This document shows, one piece after another, positions 13,972-20,595 of a stretch of 27,487 nucleotides of DNA; within the stretch, counting starts at the first letter, position 1; every line of letters begins with the position of its first letter. Location: assembly GCA_013362835.1 (NCBI GenBank), contig JABFVJ010000497.1, forward strand, positions 1 through 27,487, read 5' to 3'. Made by a program: the position numbers and the translations under genes. The DNA comes from Nonomuraea sp. (GTDB lineage Bacteria; Actinomycetota; Actinomycetes; Streptosporangiales; Streptosporangiaceae). The notes below the pieces were generated by a model that was not told the origin of the DNA, searched no databases, and was given only the letters and a program-made list of their open reading frames with translations.

Positions 13972-15834
13972 ATGACACGCGCCCGCCGCACCCTTGCCGC
14001 GACCGTCACGCTGGCGGTCGCGAGCATGACGCTGACCGGCTGTTTCGAGGAGTCCTCGCCGCACGACGCGGTGCGCGACTTCCTCGTGGGCTGGCAGTCG
14101 GAAGACTACGCCCTGGCCGCGGGCCGCACCGACGGCGACCCGGCCAAGGTGGGCAAGGCGCTGGCCAACGCCAAGTTCGAGCTCGACGCGGCCTCGTTCC
14201 GCTTCAAGATCAAGAGTGTGAAGGTCGACGGCGACGAGTCCAAGGCCGACTTCCGCGCCGAGGTCGACCTGGGGGAGAACACCCCCCTCTGGGAGTACGA
14301 CGGCATGCTGCCGCTGCACCTGGTCGACGGCAGGTGGAAGGTGCGCTGGTCGCCGTCGGTCCTGCATCCGCAGCTCAAGGAGGGGCAGCGGTTCGCCGTC
14401 GAGACCGACCCCAAGCCGCGCCAGCCGGTGGTCGATCGGGAGGGCGAGGCGCTGCAGAACGAGATCTACGTCTACGTCGTCGGCGTGGTCCCCTCCGCGC
14501 TCGGTGACCGGGCCGAAGACGTCGTGGCCAAGCTCTCGGGGATCACCGGTTACGCGAAAGATCGGCTGCTGAGCCGGATCAGGTCCTCGCCGCCCGACAA
14601 GTTCGTGCCGCTGGTCACGTTCGGCCGCTCGCGCTACCTGGCGAAGAAGTCCGAGCTGTCGGCCGTCTCCGGCATCGAGATCGATCCGCAGCCGCAGCCC
14701 ATCGACCCGGCCGAGCCCAAGCAGATCGTCGGCAAGGTCAGCGCGCTCACCCCTGAGGACGAGCAGAAGCTCGGCGGCCCGCAGCGGGCCGGTGACTCGG
14801 TCGGGCAGAGCGGCCTGCAGCAGGCTTATCAGGACTATCTGACCGGTTCCACCGAGACCAAGGTCATCACCCTCGATCTCAAGACCGGCAAGCAGGTGGC
14901 CATGCTGCGCGAGTGGCGGGGCCGCCAGAACGTCTCGGTCAGGACCACGATCGACAGCCGCACACAGGCGGCGGCCGAGCGGGCGGTGGCCGACACGGAG
15001 ACGAGCGCGCTGGTGGCCGTGCAGGCCGACACCGGTGAGATCCTCGCGGTCGGCACCCAGGGCCTCAACCAGGAGAAGGACGCCCTCGCCGGCAAGTTCC
15101 CGGCGGGCACGGCCTTCTCGATCGTGGCCGCCGACGCGCTGCTCAAGCGACGGGTCAGCCCCAAGCAGCGGCTGGCCTGCCCGCCGGAGCGCACGGTGGG
15201 CGGCGCCAAGTTCGTGCACACCAGCCAGGTGGCAGGGGCGACGTCGGCCACGTTCCAGGACAACTTCGCCAAGGGCTGCGTGACCGCGCTGGCCTCGCTG
15301 GCCCGCCGGGTCAGCGCCGACGACCTGGACAAGAGCGCCCAGGCGTTCGGCATCGGGCTGCCGTGGCGGTTGCCGTTGAAGTCGTTCAGCGGGTCGCTGC
15401 CCGAGCTGTCCAGCGACGCCGACAAGGCCAGGGCCATCGCCGGCCAGAACGTCGAGGTGAGCCCGCTGTCGATGGCGCTGGTCGCGGCGGCGGTCGGCTC
15501 CGGCACCTGGCGGCCGCCCGTGCTGGTGACCGACCCCAAGACGCCCGATCCGGCCACCGACGTCGTCCCCGTCCGTCAGCCGGCCCCGGTGCCGCTCGAC
15601 CCCAAAGTACGCACGACGCTGACCGCGATGATGCGTGCCGGGGCGACCGGCAGCCCCGCCCAGACCGGCGGCGGCACGGTCTACGGCGTACGCGCGACGG
15701 CGGGCACCCAGGACAAGCCGATGACCTGGTTCGTCGGCTGGCAGGGCGACGTGGCGATCGCCGTCCTGGCCAAGAACTACGACGCGGCGGCCGTCGCCGG
15801 CGGCTTCTTCTCGGCCCTTCGTGACTCTCCGTGA
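13972..15834 (+). CDS. Penicillin-binding-protein-like lipoprotein with degenerate active site
   Basis: The 620-residue product has the architecture of a class B PBP: a signal peptide ending in lipobox LTGC (Cys24), an NTF2-like MecA-N domain (about 30-150), a dimerisation region (about 155-320) and a transpeptidase-like domain (about 330-620). The domain is recognisable from KFPAGTAFSIVAADALL, CPPERTVGG, NVEVSPLSMALVAAAVGSGTWRPPVLV and MTWFVGWQGDVAIAVL. All three catalytic motifs are altered: S-x-x-K is T380-A-F-S383, S-x-N is G435-C-V437, and K-T/S-G is T576-A-G578. It therefore should not form an acyl-enzyme or cross-link peptidoglycan. A scaffold, sensor or regulator in the envelope is more likely. 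It starts 20 bases after smpB, probably in the same transcript, without a strong ribosome-binding site. Confidence 0.9.
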   Translation: MTRARRTLAATVTLAVASMTLTGCFEESSPHDAVRDFLVGWQSEDYALAAGRTDGDPAKVGKALANAKFELDAASFRFKIKSVKVDGDESKADFRAEVDLGENTPLWEYDGMLPLHLVDGRWKVRWSPSVLHPQLKEGQRFAVETDPKPRQPVVDREGEALQNEIYVYVVGVVPSALGDRAEDVVAKLSGITGYAKDRLLSRIRSSPPDKFVPLVTFGRSRYLAKKSELSAVSGIEIDPQPQPIDPAEPKQIVGKVSALTPEDEQKLGGPQRAGDSVGQSGLQQAYQDYLTGSTETKVITLDLKTGKQVAMLREWRGRQNVSVRTTIDSRTQAAAERAVADTETSALVAVQADTGEILAVGTQGLNQEKDALAGKFPAGTAFSIVAADALLKRRVSPKQRLACPPERTVGGAKFVHTSQVAGATSATFQDNFAKGCVTALASLARRVSADDLDKSAQAFGIGLPWRLPLKSFSGSLPELSSDADKARAIAGQNVEVSPLSMALVAAAVGSGTWRPPVLVTDPKTPDPATDVVPVRQPAPVPLDPKVRTTLTAMMRAGATGSPAQTGGGTVYGVRATAGTQDKPMTWFVGWQGDVAIAVLAKNYDAAAVAGGFFSALRDSP

Positions 15835-15851
15835 AAATCTTGTGACGCTGA

Positions 15852-15880
15852 GCAACCATTGCGGGGTCCGGTTGCGTCTT
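15852..15880 (+). promoter_or_regulatory. Putative SigE-type ECF promoter upstream of a structured intergenic RNA
   Basis: GCAACC at 15852-15857, 17 bases, then CGTCTT at 15875-15880. This closely fits the consensus I recall for Streptomyces cell-envelope-stress sigma-E promoters (GCAACC, about 16-17 bases, CGTCTA). Transcription would start near 15886-15888, at the beginning of a hairpin-rich segment and just after the PBP-like gene ends at 15834. Confidence 0.5.
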
Positions 15881-15885
15881 ACTGA

Positions 15886-16034
15886 ATGACTGGGCCCGCT
15901 CGGGGGGTTGCGGACTCAGTCGCCGTGATGAGATCAGGACTTCATCTCGGGGGAAGTCCTGCCGTCCGGACCGGCTCGACCCTGCCGGTCGGCCCCCGGG
16001 AGCGCGTGCTGCTGTGCCACGCTCCCGGGGGTTT
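15886..16034 (+). ncRNA. Candidate small RNA with three hairpins between the PBP-like gene and ssrA
   Basis: The segment has three consecutive stem-loops: CAGGACTTC/GAAGTCCTG (15935-15943 with 15953-15961, nine-base loop), GACCGGC/GCCGGTC (15969-15975 with 15984-15990, eight-base loop), and a terminator-like stem at 15993-16031. GACTG and CAGTC near 15888 and 15916 could form a further short helix. A SigE-like promoter lies at the correct distance upstream. A 76-codon frame starts at ATG 15886, but it runs through the last hairpin and lacks the usual GC-rich third positions, so a non-coding RNA is likelier. No known RNA family was recognised. It could instead be the 3' untranslated region of the PBP-like gene. 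Confidence 0.4.
15993..16034 (+). terminator. Strong hairpin, probable terminator
   Basis: CCCCCGGGAGCG (15993-16004) and CGCTCCCGGGGG (16020-16031) form a perfect 12-base-pair stem with a 15-base loop, followed by TTT. The U-tract is short, as is common in actinomycetes. It would end the candidate small RNA or read-through from the smpB/PBP-like transcript before the ssrA promoter. Confidence 0.65.
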
Positions 16035-16052
16035 CGCCATGCTGGAATTAAG

Positions 16053-16083
16053 TTGGCGTTGGGGGCGTTATCCCATGTACATT
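16053..16083 (+). promoter_or_regulatory. Putative ssrA promoter
   Basis: TTGGCG at 16053-16058 and TACATT at 16078-16083 are separated by 19 bases, a little longer than ideal. The implied transcript starts about 35-40 bases before mature tmRNA, fitting a precursor trimmed by RNase P. A perfect TTGACA at 16113 lies too close to the RNA 5' end to be the main -35. Confidence 0.4.
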
Positions 16084-16126
16084 CAGTGTTGCTCGCCTCC
16101 TCGTGGGGTGGGTTGACAACTGCACA

Positions 16127-16511
16127 GGGGGTGACTGGCTTCGACTTCGATCTTGCAAGCCAGGTGAAGCGGGCCGAGGACTGCGGACATAACCTCGTTA
16201 ATCCTGTGACCGCAAACCAATAAGTGCCAATTCCAAGCGCACTGAGGTCAGCCAGGGTTCCCTGGCTCTCGCTGCCTAAGTAGCGAAACCTCTGTCAGCC
16301 CGGGAGTGCCTTCGGCCCGGTGTCTGACATCGCTAGAAGGCTCAACCGATCGACCCGGCCACGGGGGAGATCGGGAAATCAAACAGTGGCTGAGCCCGTC
16401 GGCGACTCGCCTGTGTGATCGCCGGGGCTGAGAAAAGCACAGCAGGCTGCGCCCGGAGAAGCCCTGACTTGGGGTTGAAGGACGCGGGTTCGATTCCCGC
16501 CACCTCCACCA
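16127..16511 (+). ncRNA. ssrA: Transfer-messenger RNA (tmRNA)
   Basis: tmRNA rescues stalled ribosomes and tags the unfinished protein for proteolysis. The 5' end GGGGGUG (16127-16133) pairs with CACCUCC (16501-16507), with one G-U pair, to form the acceptor stem. Discriminator A16508 and an encoded CCA (16509-16511) follow. The T arm is GCGGG-TTCGATT-CCCGC, and the 5' part reads GACTGGCTTCGACTTCG as in other actinobacterial tmRNAs. The tag frame runs from GCC 16226 to TAA 16277-16279. At 385 bases the length is normal, and no intron or permutation is seen. Its protein partner SmpB is encoded about 2.2 kb upstream. Confidence 0.97.
16226..16279 (+). other. tmRNA proteolysis-tag reading frame
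   Basis: From the resume codon GCC, preceded by AATAAGT, the frame encodes ANSKRTEVSQGSLALAA and ends at TAA. A TAG follows one base later in another frame. The LALAA end is the degron recognised by ClpXP-type proteases. The alanine normally donated by charged tmRNA would precede this sequence. It resembles the Streptomyces tag as I remember it (ANTKRDSSQQAFALAA), but the middle differs and it is one residue longer. Confidence 0.85.
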
Positions 16512-16513
16512 CG

Positions 16514-16550
16514 AAACCGCCTCCGATCCACGGATCGGGGGCGGTTTTTT
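16514..16550 (+). terminator. Rho-independent terminator of ssrA
   Basis: AAACCGCCTCCGATCC pairs with GGATCGGGGGCGGTTT (one G-T pair in the middle) around a two-base AC spacer, and the stem runs into a T6 tract. It begins three bases after the encoded CCA. Confidence 0.93.
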
Positions 16551-16564
16551 GCGTTCCCGGGGGC

Positions 16565-17284
16565 TCAGGAGTCGAGCATGGGCACGAGGAAGCGCCTGGC
16601 CACCGCGGCCAGCTGCTCGTCGTCGTCGAGGTCGATGACGGCGCTGGGGATCGCCAGGAACGAGGTGGAGACGCGCACCATCATCTCGGCCACGAGGTCG
16701 GCGTCGAGGCCGCCCGGCACGTTGCCCGCCCGCTGCTCGCGGCGGAGCTGGCCGGCGACGAACTGCCGCACGGTGGCGAGGGTCCGGCCCCCGTCGGTCA
16801 TCATCGAGGGGACGAGCAGGTCGGGCTCGGTGGCGATGAGCCCGCCGATCAGCGGGTTGCCGCGAATGGCCCGCAACGAGCTGACGAAGCCGAGGACCAC
16901 CCTGTCGGCGGCGGTGCCGGCCTGCTCGATGTCGATGAGGAACTGGTCGAAGTAGCGGCGGAACTCCCTGCGCACCACGTGTTCGACCAGCGTGTCCTTG
17001 GTGTCGAAGCGCCGGTAGACGGTGATGCGCGACACCTTCGCCCGCCGGGCGACGTCTTCCATGGTGGAGCGCCTGATGCCCATCCGGCAGAACTGCTCGT
17101 ACGCGGCGTCGAGGATGCGCGTCCTTAACTCGTCGAGGTCGTCGACGCGTTCGACGGCGTCGACGTAGGCGCGCTCCAGCAACGACTCCGAGCCTGACGG
17201 CGCCAAGAAGCCGGACAGCACAGATTCCACGCTCACCTCCTGGATCGATTCTGCCTCAACGACGGGTCTTGTGATGTCCGTCAC
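16565..17284 (-). CDS. TetR/AcrR family transcriptional regulator
   Basis: The 239-residue product carries a TetR DNA-binding domain at about residues 52-100: RTRILDAAYEQFCRMGIRRSTMEDVARRAKVSRITVYRRFDTKDTLVEHVV. The C-terminal half is the usual helical ligand and dimer domain. About 50 residues precede the domain, longer than usual for the family. The GTG at 17284 has GAGAG eight bases upstream and lies inside an 18-base palindrome, suggesting autoregulation. It is divergent from the MpaB/latex-clearing-protein-like oxygenase. TetR regulators (LcpR) are known to control lcp genes in rubber-degrading actinomycetes, so that oxygenase is its likely target. The ligand is unknown. Confidence 0.85.
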   Translation of the reverse strand: MTDITRPVVEAESIQEVSVESVLSGFLAPSGSESLLERAYVDAVERVDDLDELRTRILDAAYEQFCRMGIRRSTMEDVARRAKVSRITVYRRFDTKDTLVEHVVRREFRRYFDQFLIDIEQAGTAADRVVLGFVSSLRAIRGNPLIGGLIATEPDLLVPSMMTDGGRTLATVRQFVAGQLRREQRAGNVPGGLDADLVAEMMVRVSTSFLAIPSAVIDLDDDEQLAAVARRFLVPMLDS

Positions 17285-17286
17285 AA
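17269..17286. promoter_or_regulatory. Palindromic operator candidate at the TetR gene start
   Basis: TTGTGA (17269-17274), six bases, TCACAA (17281-17286) is a perfect inverted repeat of a size TetR dimers commonly bind. It overlaps the GTG start codon of the regulator, where bound protein would block its expression. A looser pair, TGATAC at 17300-17305 and GTATCA at 17329-17334, lies further into the divergent gap. Confidence 0.4.
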
Positions 17287-17488
17287 CGTGCTCTCATGAT
17301 GATACACGGACTCAAGGATTGTTTCTCAGTATCACCCACTTCTCGGCATCGTACGAGAAGGAGGAAGCGGCGTGGGAGAGCTCGGCAGGCGTGGACCCGG
17401 CGACGGCGCCGGAACGTACTCCCTGGTCTCCGGAGAGCCGATCAAGACTGCCCTGAGCGGGACCCCCCACCTCGAAGGAGTGCAGAGC

Positions 17489-18712
17489 ATGGCAGAGCTG
17501 AGCAGGCGCGAGATACTGCTCTCGGGCACCGCCCTGGGAGCGCTCGGCGCGTTAGGGATCGCCTCGCCGGCCCAGGCGGGCACCCTGGCCGACGGCTGGA
17601 CCTGGCCGGCCAGCGGCTCGGTCGCGGGCTCCGGCAGCGGCGCCGACCCCCGATGGGTCTGGGACGACGTCGCCGACCCCCTCCTCGCCTCGCTGTTCGA
17701 CCGCGGCGTCATCCCCGAGGTCAACCGGCTGCTGTACGACTGGAACCGCAACGACCAGCCCCTGCCCGCCGGGCTCCCGGAAGACCTGCGGGCCTTCATC
17801 GAGCAGGCGCGTCAGCTGCCGTCATGGGCCGACCAGGGCAAGCTGGACGCGGCGGCGCGCTTCCACGTGCTCAAGGGCAACTACATCGTCGTCCTCACCA
17901 TCGTCGGCGCCGGCATGCTGGCCACCGCCATCCCCAAGGAGGCCCGCGCGGTCTACTACTCGGCCGGCGGCGCGGACCTCAAGGACCGGGTCGCCAAGAC
18001 GAACGTCCTGGCGTACGCGGTCAGGCCGCAGAACGCCTGGGGGCCCGGCGGCACGGCCGTCGTCGAGGCCGTCAAGACGCGGCTGGTGCACGCGGCGGTG
18101 CGGCATCTGCTCAAGTCGTCGCCCCAGTGGTCCGGGCCCATCCCGATCAGCCAGGAGGACATGCTCGTCACGTGGCACACGCTGGCGACCTTCTCCATGC
18201 GCGGGATGCGGAGTTGGAAGGTGCGCATCTCCTCCGCCGAGTCGACGGCGTACCTGCATTCGTTGCAGCTGATGGGGCACATGCTCGGCATCAGGGACGA
18301 GTTCATCCCCGCGACCTGGGATTCCTCGTACGCGCAGTCGGACATCGTCCTGCCCAGGAACATGGGGCCGACCCCGGAGGGCGTGGAGCTGAACGGCATC
18401 CTGCGGAACATGCTCGCGGAGCTGACCAGCCCCGGCAGGATCGACAAGCCTCTCGTCAACGCGTTCTCCCGATACCTCACCGGCAACCAGGTGGCCGACT
18501 GGAACGGCATCCCGCGCGAGCCGCTGTGGGACCCGGTCATCAAGACCGCCTGGCCGCTGCTGGTGCAGTTCAGGGAGGGGCTGATCGGGCTGCCGCTGGT
18601 GCCTGCCGCCGCCTGGCTGCTCGACGAGATGATCAAGAAGTGGACCACGTTCTATCTCACCAAGGGCGCGGAGACCAAGATCGTGATTCCGACCGGCAAC
18701 CGGCCCGGCTGA
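17489..18712 (+). CDS. Tat-exported MpaB/DUF2236 oxygenase, latex-clearing-protein-like
   Basis: The 407-residue product starts with a twin-arginine signal (SRREILLSG then a hydrophobic stretch, likely cut after AQA at residue 30). The rest is an all-helical DUF2236 domain: LLYDWNRNDQPLPAGLPEDL, the RLVHAAVRHLL block with R198 and H201, and MLVTWHTLATFSMRGM with H230, probably corresponding to the proximal heme ligand of latex-clearing protein. It ends PLVPAAAWLLDEMIKKW and KIVIPTGNRPG. Lcp enzymes are secreted b-type heme dioxygenases that cleave poly(cis-1,4-isoprene); other family members act on other substrates, so the substrate is uncertain. ATG 17489 follows AAGGAG by eight bases. An in-frame GTG at 17372, with an AAGGAGG of its own, would add 39 residues. 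A divergent TetR gene sits upstream. Confidence 0.75.
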   Translation: MAELSRREILLSGTALGALGALGIASPAQAGTLADGWTWPASGSVAGSGSGADPRWVWDDVADPLLASLFDRGVIPEVNRLLYDWNRNDQPLPAGLPEDLRAFIEQARQLPSWADQGKLDAAARFHVLKGNYIVVLTIVGAGMLATAIPKEARAVYYSAGGADLKDRVAKTNVLAYAVRPQNAWGPGGTAVVEAVKTRLVHAAVRHLLKSSPQWSGPIPISQEDMLVTWHTLATFSMRGMRSWKVRISSAESTAYLHSLQLMGHMLGIRDEFIPATWDSSYAQSDIVLPRNMGPTPEGVELNGILRNMLAELTSPGRIDKPLVNAFSRYLTGNQVADWNGIPREPLWDPVIKTAWPLLVQFREGLIGLPLVPAAAWLLDEMIKKWTTFYLTKGAETKIVIPTGNRPG

Positions 18713-18720
18713 CCGCGTCC

Positions 18721-18748
18721 CGAGCCGCCCCTTGCGAGGGGCGGCTCG
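18721..18748. terminator. Bidirectional hairpin terminator
   Basis: CGAGCCGCCCC (18721-18731) and GGGGCGGCTCG (18738-18748) form a perfect 11-base-pair stem with loop TTGCGA, between two convergent genes. It has no U-tract on either strand. Confidence 0.75.
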
Positions 18749-18759
18749 TCCGGGTGGGG

Positions 18760-19641
18760 TCAGCCGTTCAGGAGGGCGAGCTCGGCGTCGGTGAGGAGCA
18801 GGTCGGCGGCGGCCGCGGAGTCGCGGATGGAGCCGGGACGGCTGGCGCCCGGGATCGGCACGAGCGCGGGCGACCTGGCGAGCAGCCAGGCCAGGCACAC
18901 CTGCTGCGGGCTGACCCCGCGTCCGGCCGCGACCGCGTGGAACGCGGGGAAGGAGGGGAGAGCGGCCGAGGTCGCGGCGGGGGTGTCGAGGGAGCTGGCG
19001 GAGATGCCGCTGAGAGGGCTCCAGGGCAGGAACGTGAGGCCGAGCTCCTGGCACAGCTCCAGTTCGGGGTCGCTGTCGCGGACGGCGGGGGAGTAGCGGT
19101 TCTGCACCGAGACGAGCCGGTCGCCGAGGATGCGGCGGGCCTGGAGGATCTGCCGGACGGTCACGTTCGACAGCCCGGCCATCCTGATCTTGCCCTCGTC
19201 CAGGAGGTCGCGGAGGGCGCCGACGGATTCGTCCCAGGGGACGTCCGGGTCCGGCTTGTGGAGCTGGTACAGGCCGATGGTGTCCACGCCCAGTCGCTTG
19301 AGCGAGGCTTCGCAGGCCCGCTTGAGGTGGTCGGGGGCGCCGGTGACGTTCCAGGAGCCGTCTCCCGGGCGGCCCCGGCCGCCCTTGGTGGCGATGAGGA
19401 CCGCGCTCGTGTCGCCGCCGTACGCGGCCAGCGCCCGTGCGATCAGTTCCTCGTTGTGGCCGGTCTCGTCCGCGTGCCAGTGGTAGGAGTCGGCGGTGTC
19501 GATCAGGGTCACGCCGGCGTCCAGGGCGGCGTGGATCGTGGTGATCGCCCTGCTCTCGTCGGGGCGTCCCTCGATGGACAGGGGCATGGCGCCGAGGCCG
19601 ACCGCGCCGACCTCGACGTCGCCGATGCGACGGGTACGCAC
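18760..19641 (-). CDS. Aldo/keto reductase
   Basis: The 293-residue product is an NADPH-type aldo/keto reductase that would reduce aldehydes or ketones in the cytoplasm. The catalytic tetrad is visible: D48 in TLIDTADSY, Y53, K86 in VLIATKGG and H128 in YQLHKPD. The barrel continues through KIRMAGLSNVTV and SVQNRYSP, and the cofactor end has VPIPGASRPGSI. The GTG at 19641 is preceded by AAGGGAG at good spacing and begins one base after the stop of the epimerase-like gene, so the two are tightly coupled. Substrate unknown. Confidence 0.92.
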   Translation of the reverse strand: MRTRRIGDVEVGAVGLGAMPLSIEGRPDESRAITTIHAALDAGVTLIDTADSYHWHADETGHNEELIARALAAYGGDTSAVLIATKGGRGRPGDGSWNVTGAPDHLKRACEASLKRLGVDTIGLYQLHKPDPDVPWDESVGALRDLLDEGKIRMAGLSNVTVRQILQARRILGDRLVSVQNRYSPAVRDSDPELELCQELGLTFLPWSPLSGISASSLDTPAATSAALPSFPAFHAVAAGRGVSPQQVCLAWLLARSPALVPIPGASRPGSIRDSAAAADLLLTDAELALLNG

Positions 19642-19642
19642 G

Positions 19643-20524
19643 TCAGACTCCCTTCACGACGGCCGGGAGCCAGTCCGCGACCGTGGCGAACCGGTAGCCC
19701 AGCCGGGTCGCCCGGCCGTTGTCCATGGCGTAGTAGCGGTCGAAGGAGAACGGCGACGCCTCCGTGCCGTCGTCCGCCTGCTGGTAGCGGGGTGTCCGTC
19801 CGGTTCGCGCGGCGATGAGGTCGCACAGGGCGGTCACGTCGAGCTCGCCGTGGGAGCAGGCGTTGACCGCTCCGGTGTGGTCGGCTCCCGCCGTCCAGAA
19901 CAGGAAGTCGGCGATCTCCTCGGCGTTGGTGAAGGAGGTCGGGAACGGGTCGCGGTGGACGGCGACGGGCTGCCCGGCCTGGATGCGTTCCACGTAGTGC
20001 TCCAGGCGGCCGGTGAAGTCGCCGGCTCCGAGGACGTGCGCGCTGCGTACGGTCACGAAGGCGAACGGGCTCTCCCGGCCGAGGACGGCCTCCGCCTGGC
20101 GCTTGCCCTCGGCGTACGACGCCGCCTCCGTACGGACCGGCCAGGAGGCCGGATCCACGGCCTCCTCGGTGTACGGGGTCCCGGGGACGGCCCGGGGGAC
20201 CAGGTCGGAGGTGGCCGGGTCGTAGACCTCGATGGTCGAGGTCATCACGTAGCGGGCGGTGCGGCCGTCGAAGGCGCGGCGCGCTGTCGCGGCCTGGTGC
20301 GGCGTGTAACAGACCTGGTCGACGACGGTGTCGAACTCCCGCGTGCCGAGCGCGGCGCGCAGGGCCCGCTCGTCGTCGCGGTCGGCGACGAGGTGGGTGA
20401 CGCCGGGAGGCGGGGGCGTCGAGCCGCGGTTGATCACGGTGACGCGGACGCCGGAGTCGAGCAGGAGGCGGATGAGGCGTCGTCCGAAGTAGCGGTTGCC
20501 GCCGATGACGCAGACGTTCTTCAC
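19643..20524 (-). CDS. NAD-dependent epimerase/dehydratase family protein (extended SDR)
   Basis: The 293-residue product has an N-terminal Rossmann fold with GGNRYFGRRL (residues 8-17) in place of the standard G-x-x-G-x-x-G, as in atypical extended SDRs. The YVMTSTIEVYD strand supplies S96, and SYAEGKRQAE gives Y137 and K141 of the active site. The C-terminal substrate region includes FPTSFTNAEEIADFLFW. The GTG start at 20524 has only a weak GGTGG upstream. It is the first gene of a two-gene operon with the aldo/keto reductase and is divergent from a LysR regulator that probably controls it. Substrate unknown. Confidence 0.88.
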   Translation of the reverse strand: MKNVCVIGGNRYFGRRLIRLLLDSGVRVTVINRGSTPPPPGVTHLVADRDDERALRAALGTREFDTVVDQVCYTPHQAATARRAFDGRTARYVMTSTIEVYDPATSDLVPRAVPGTPYTEEAVDPASWPVRTEAASYAEGKRQAEAVLGRESPFAFVTVRSAHVLGAGDFTGRLEHYVERIQAGQPVAVHRDPFPTSFTNAEEIADFLFWTAGADHTGAVNACSHGELDVTALCDLIAARTGRTPRYQQADDGTEASPFSFDRYYAMDNGRATRLGYRFATVADWLPAVVKGV

Positions 20525-20551
20525 GCCACCGAGCCTGCCCGAGTAGGGTGG

Positions 20552-20575
20552 TTAGCAGAAGTGTCCTCTTGCTTA
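20552..20575. promoter_or_regulatory. Possible LysR-type operator between the SDR and LysR genes
   Basis: TTAGCA (20552-20557), 12 bases, TGCTTA (20570-20575) is an imperfect inverted repeat (five of six positions) in the short divergent gap. A dyad here is where LysR regulators usually bind to control themselves and the opposite operon. Confidence 0.3.
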
Positions 20576-20595
20576 GGTGCACGTTAGGAAAACTG

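Noticed and set aside
13633..15855. A 740-codon minus-strand frame across smpB and the PBP-like gene
   Set aside because: Composition is Arg/Ala/Gly-rich without motifs, and the opposite strand encodes well-supported proteins throughout.
15886..16116. A 76-codon frame starting where the SigE-like promoter would begin transcription
   Set aside because: It reads through the strong terminator-like hairpin, lacks the GC-rich third positions of real genes here, and resembles nothing known. Kept only as an alternative to the non-coding RNA.
16113..16118. Perfect TTGACA -35 hexamer just before ssrA
   Set aside because: A -10 at normal spacing would fall inside mature tmRNA. The promoter further upstream fits better.
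17296..19818. An 840-codon plus-strand frame over the oxygenase and aldo/keto reductase genes
   Set aside because: It runs through two convergent real genes and their terminator, and its product is low-complexity.
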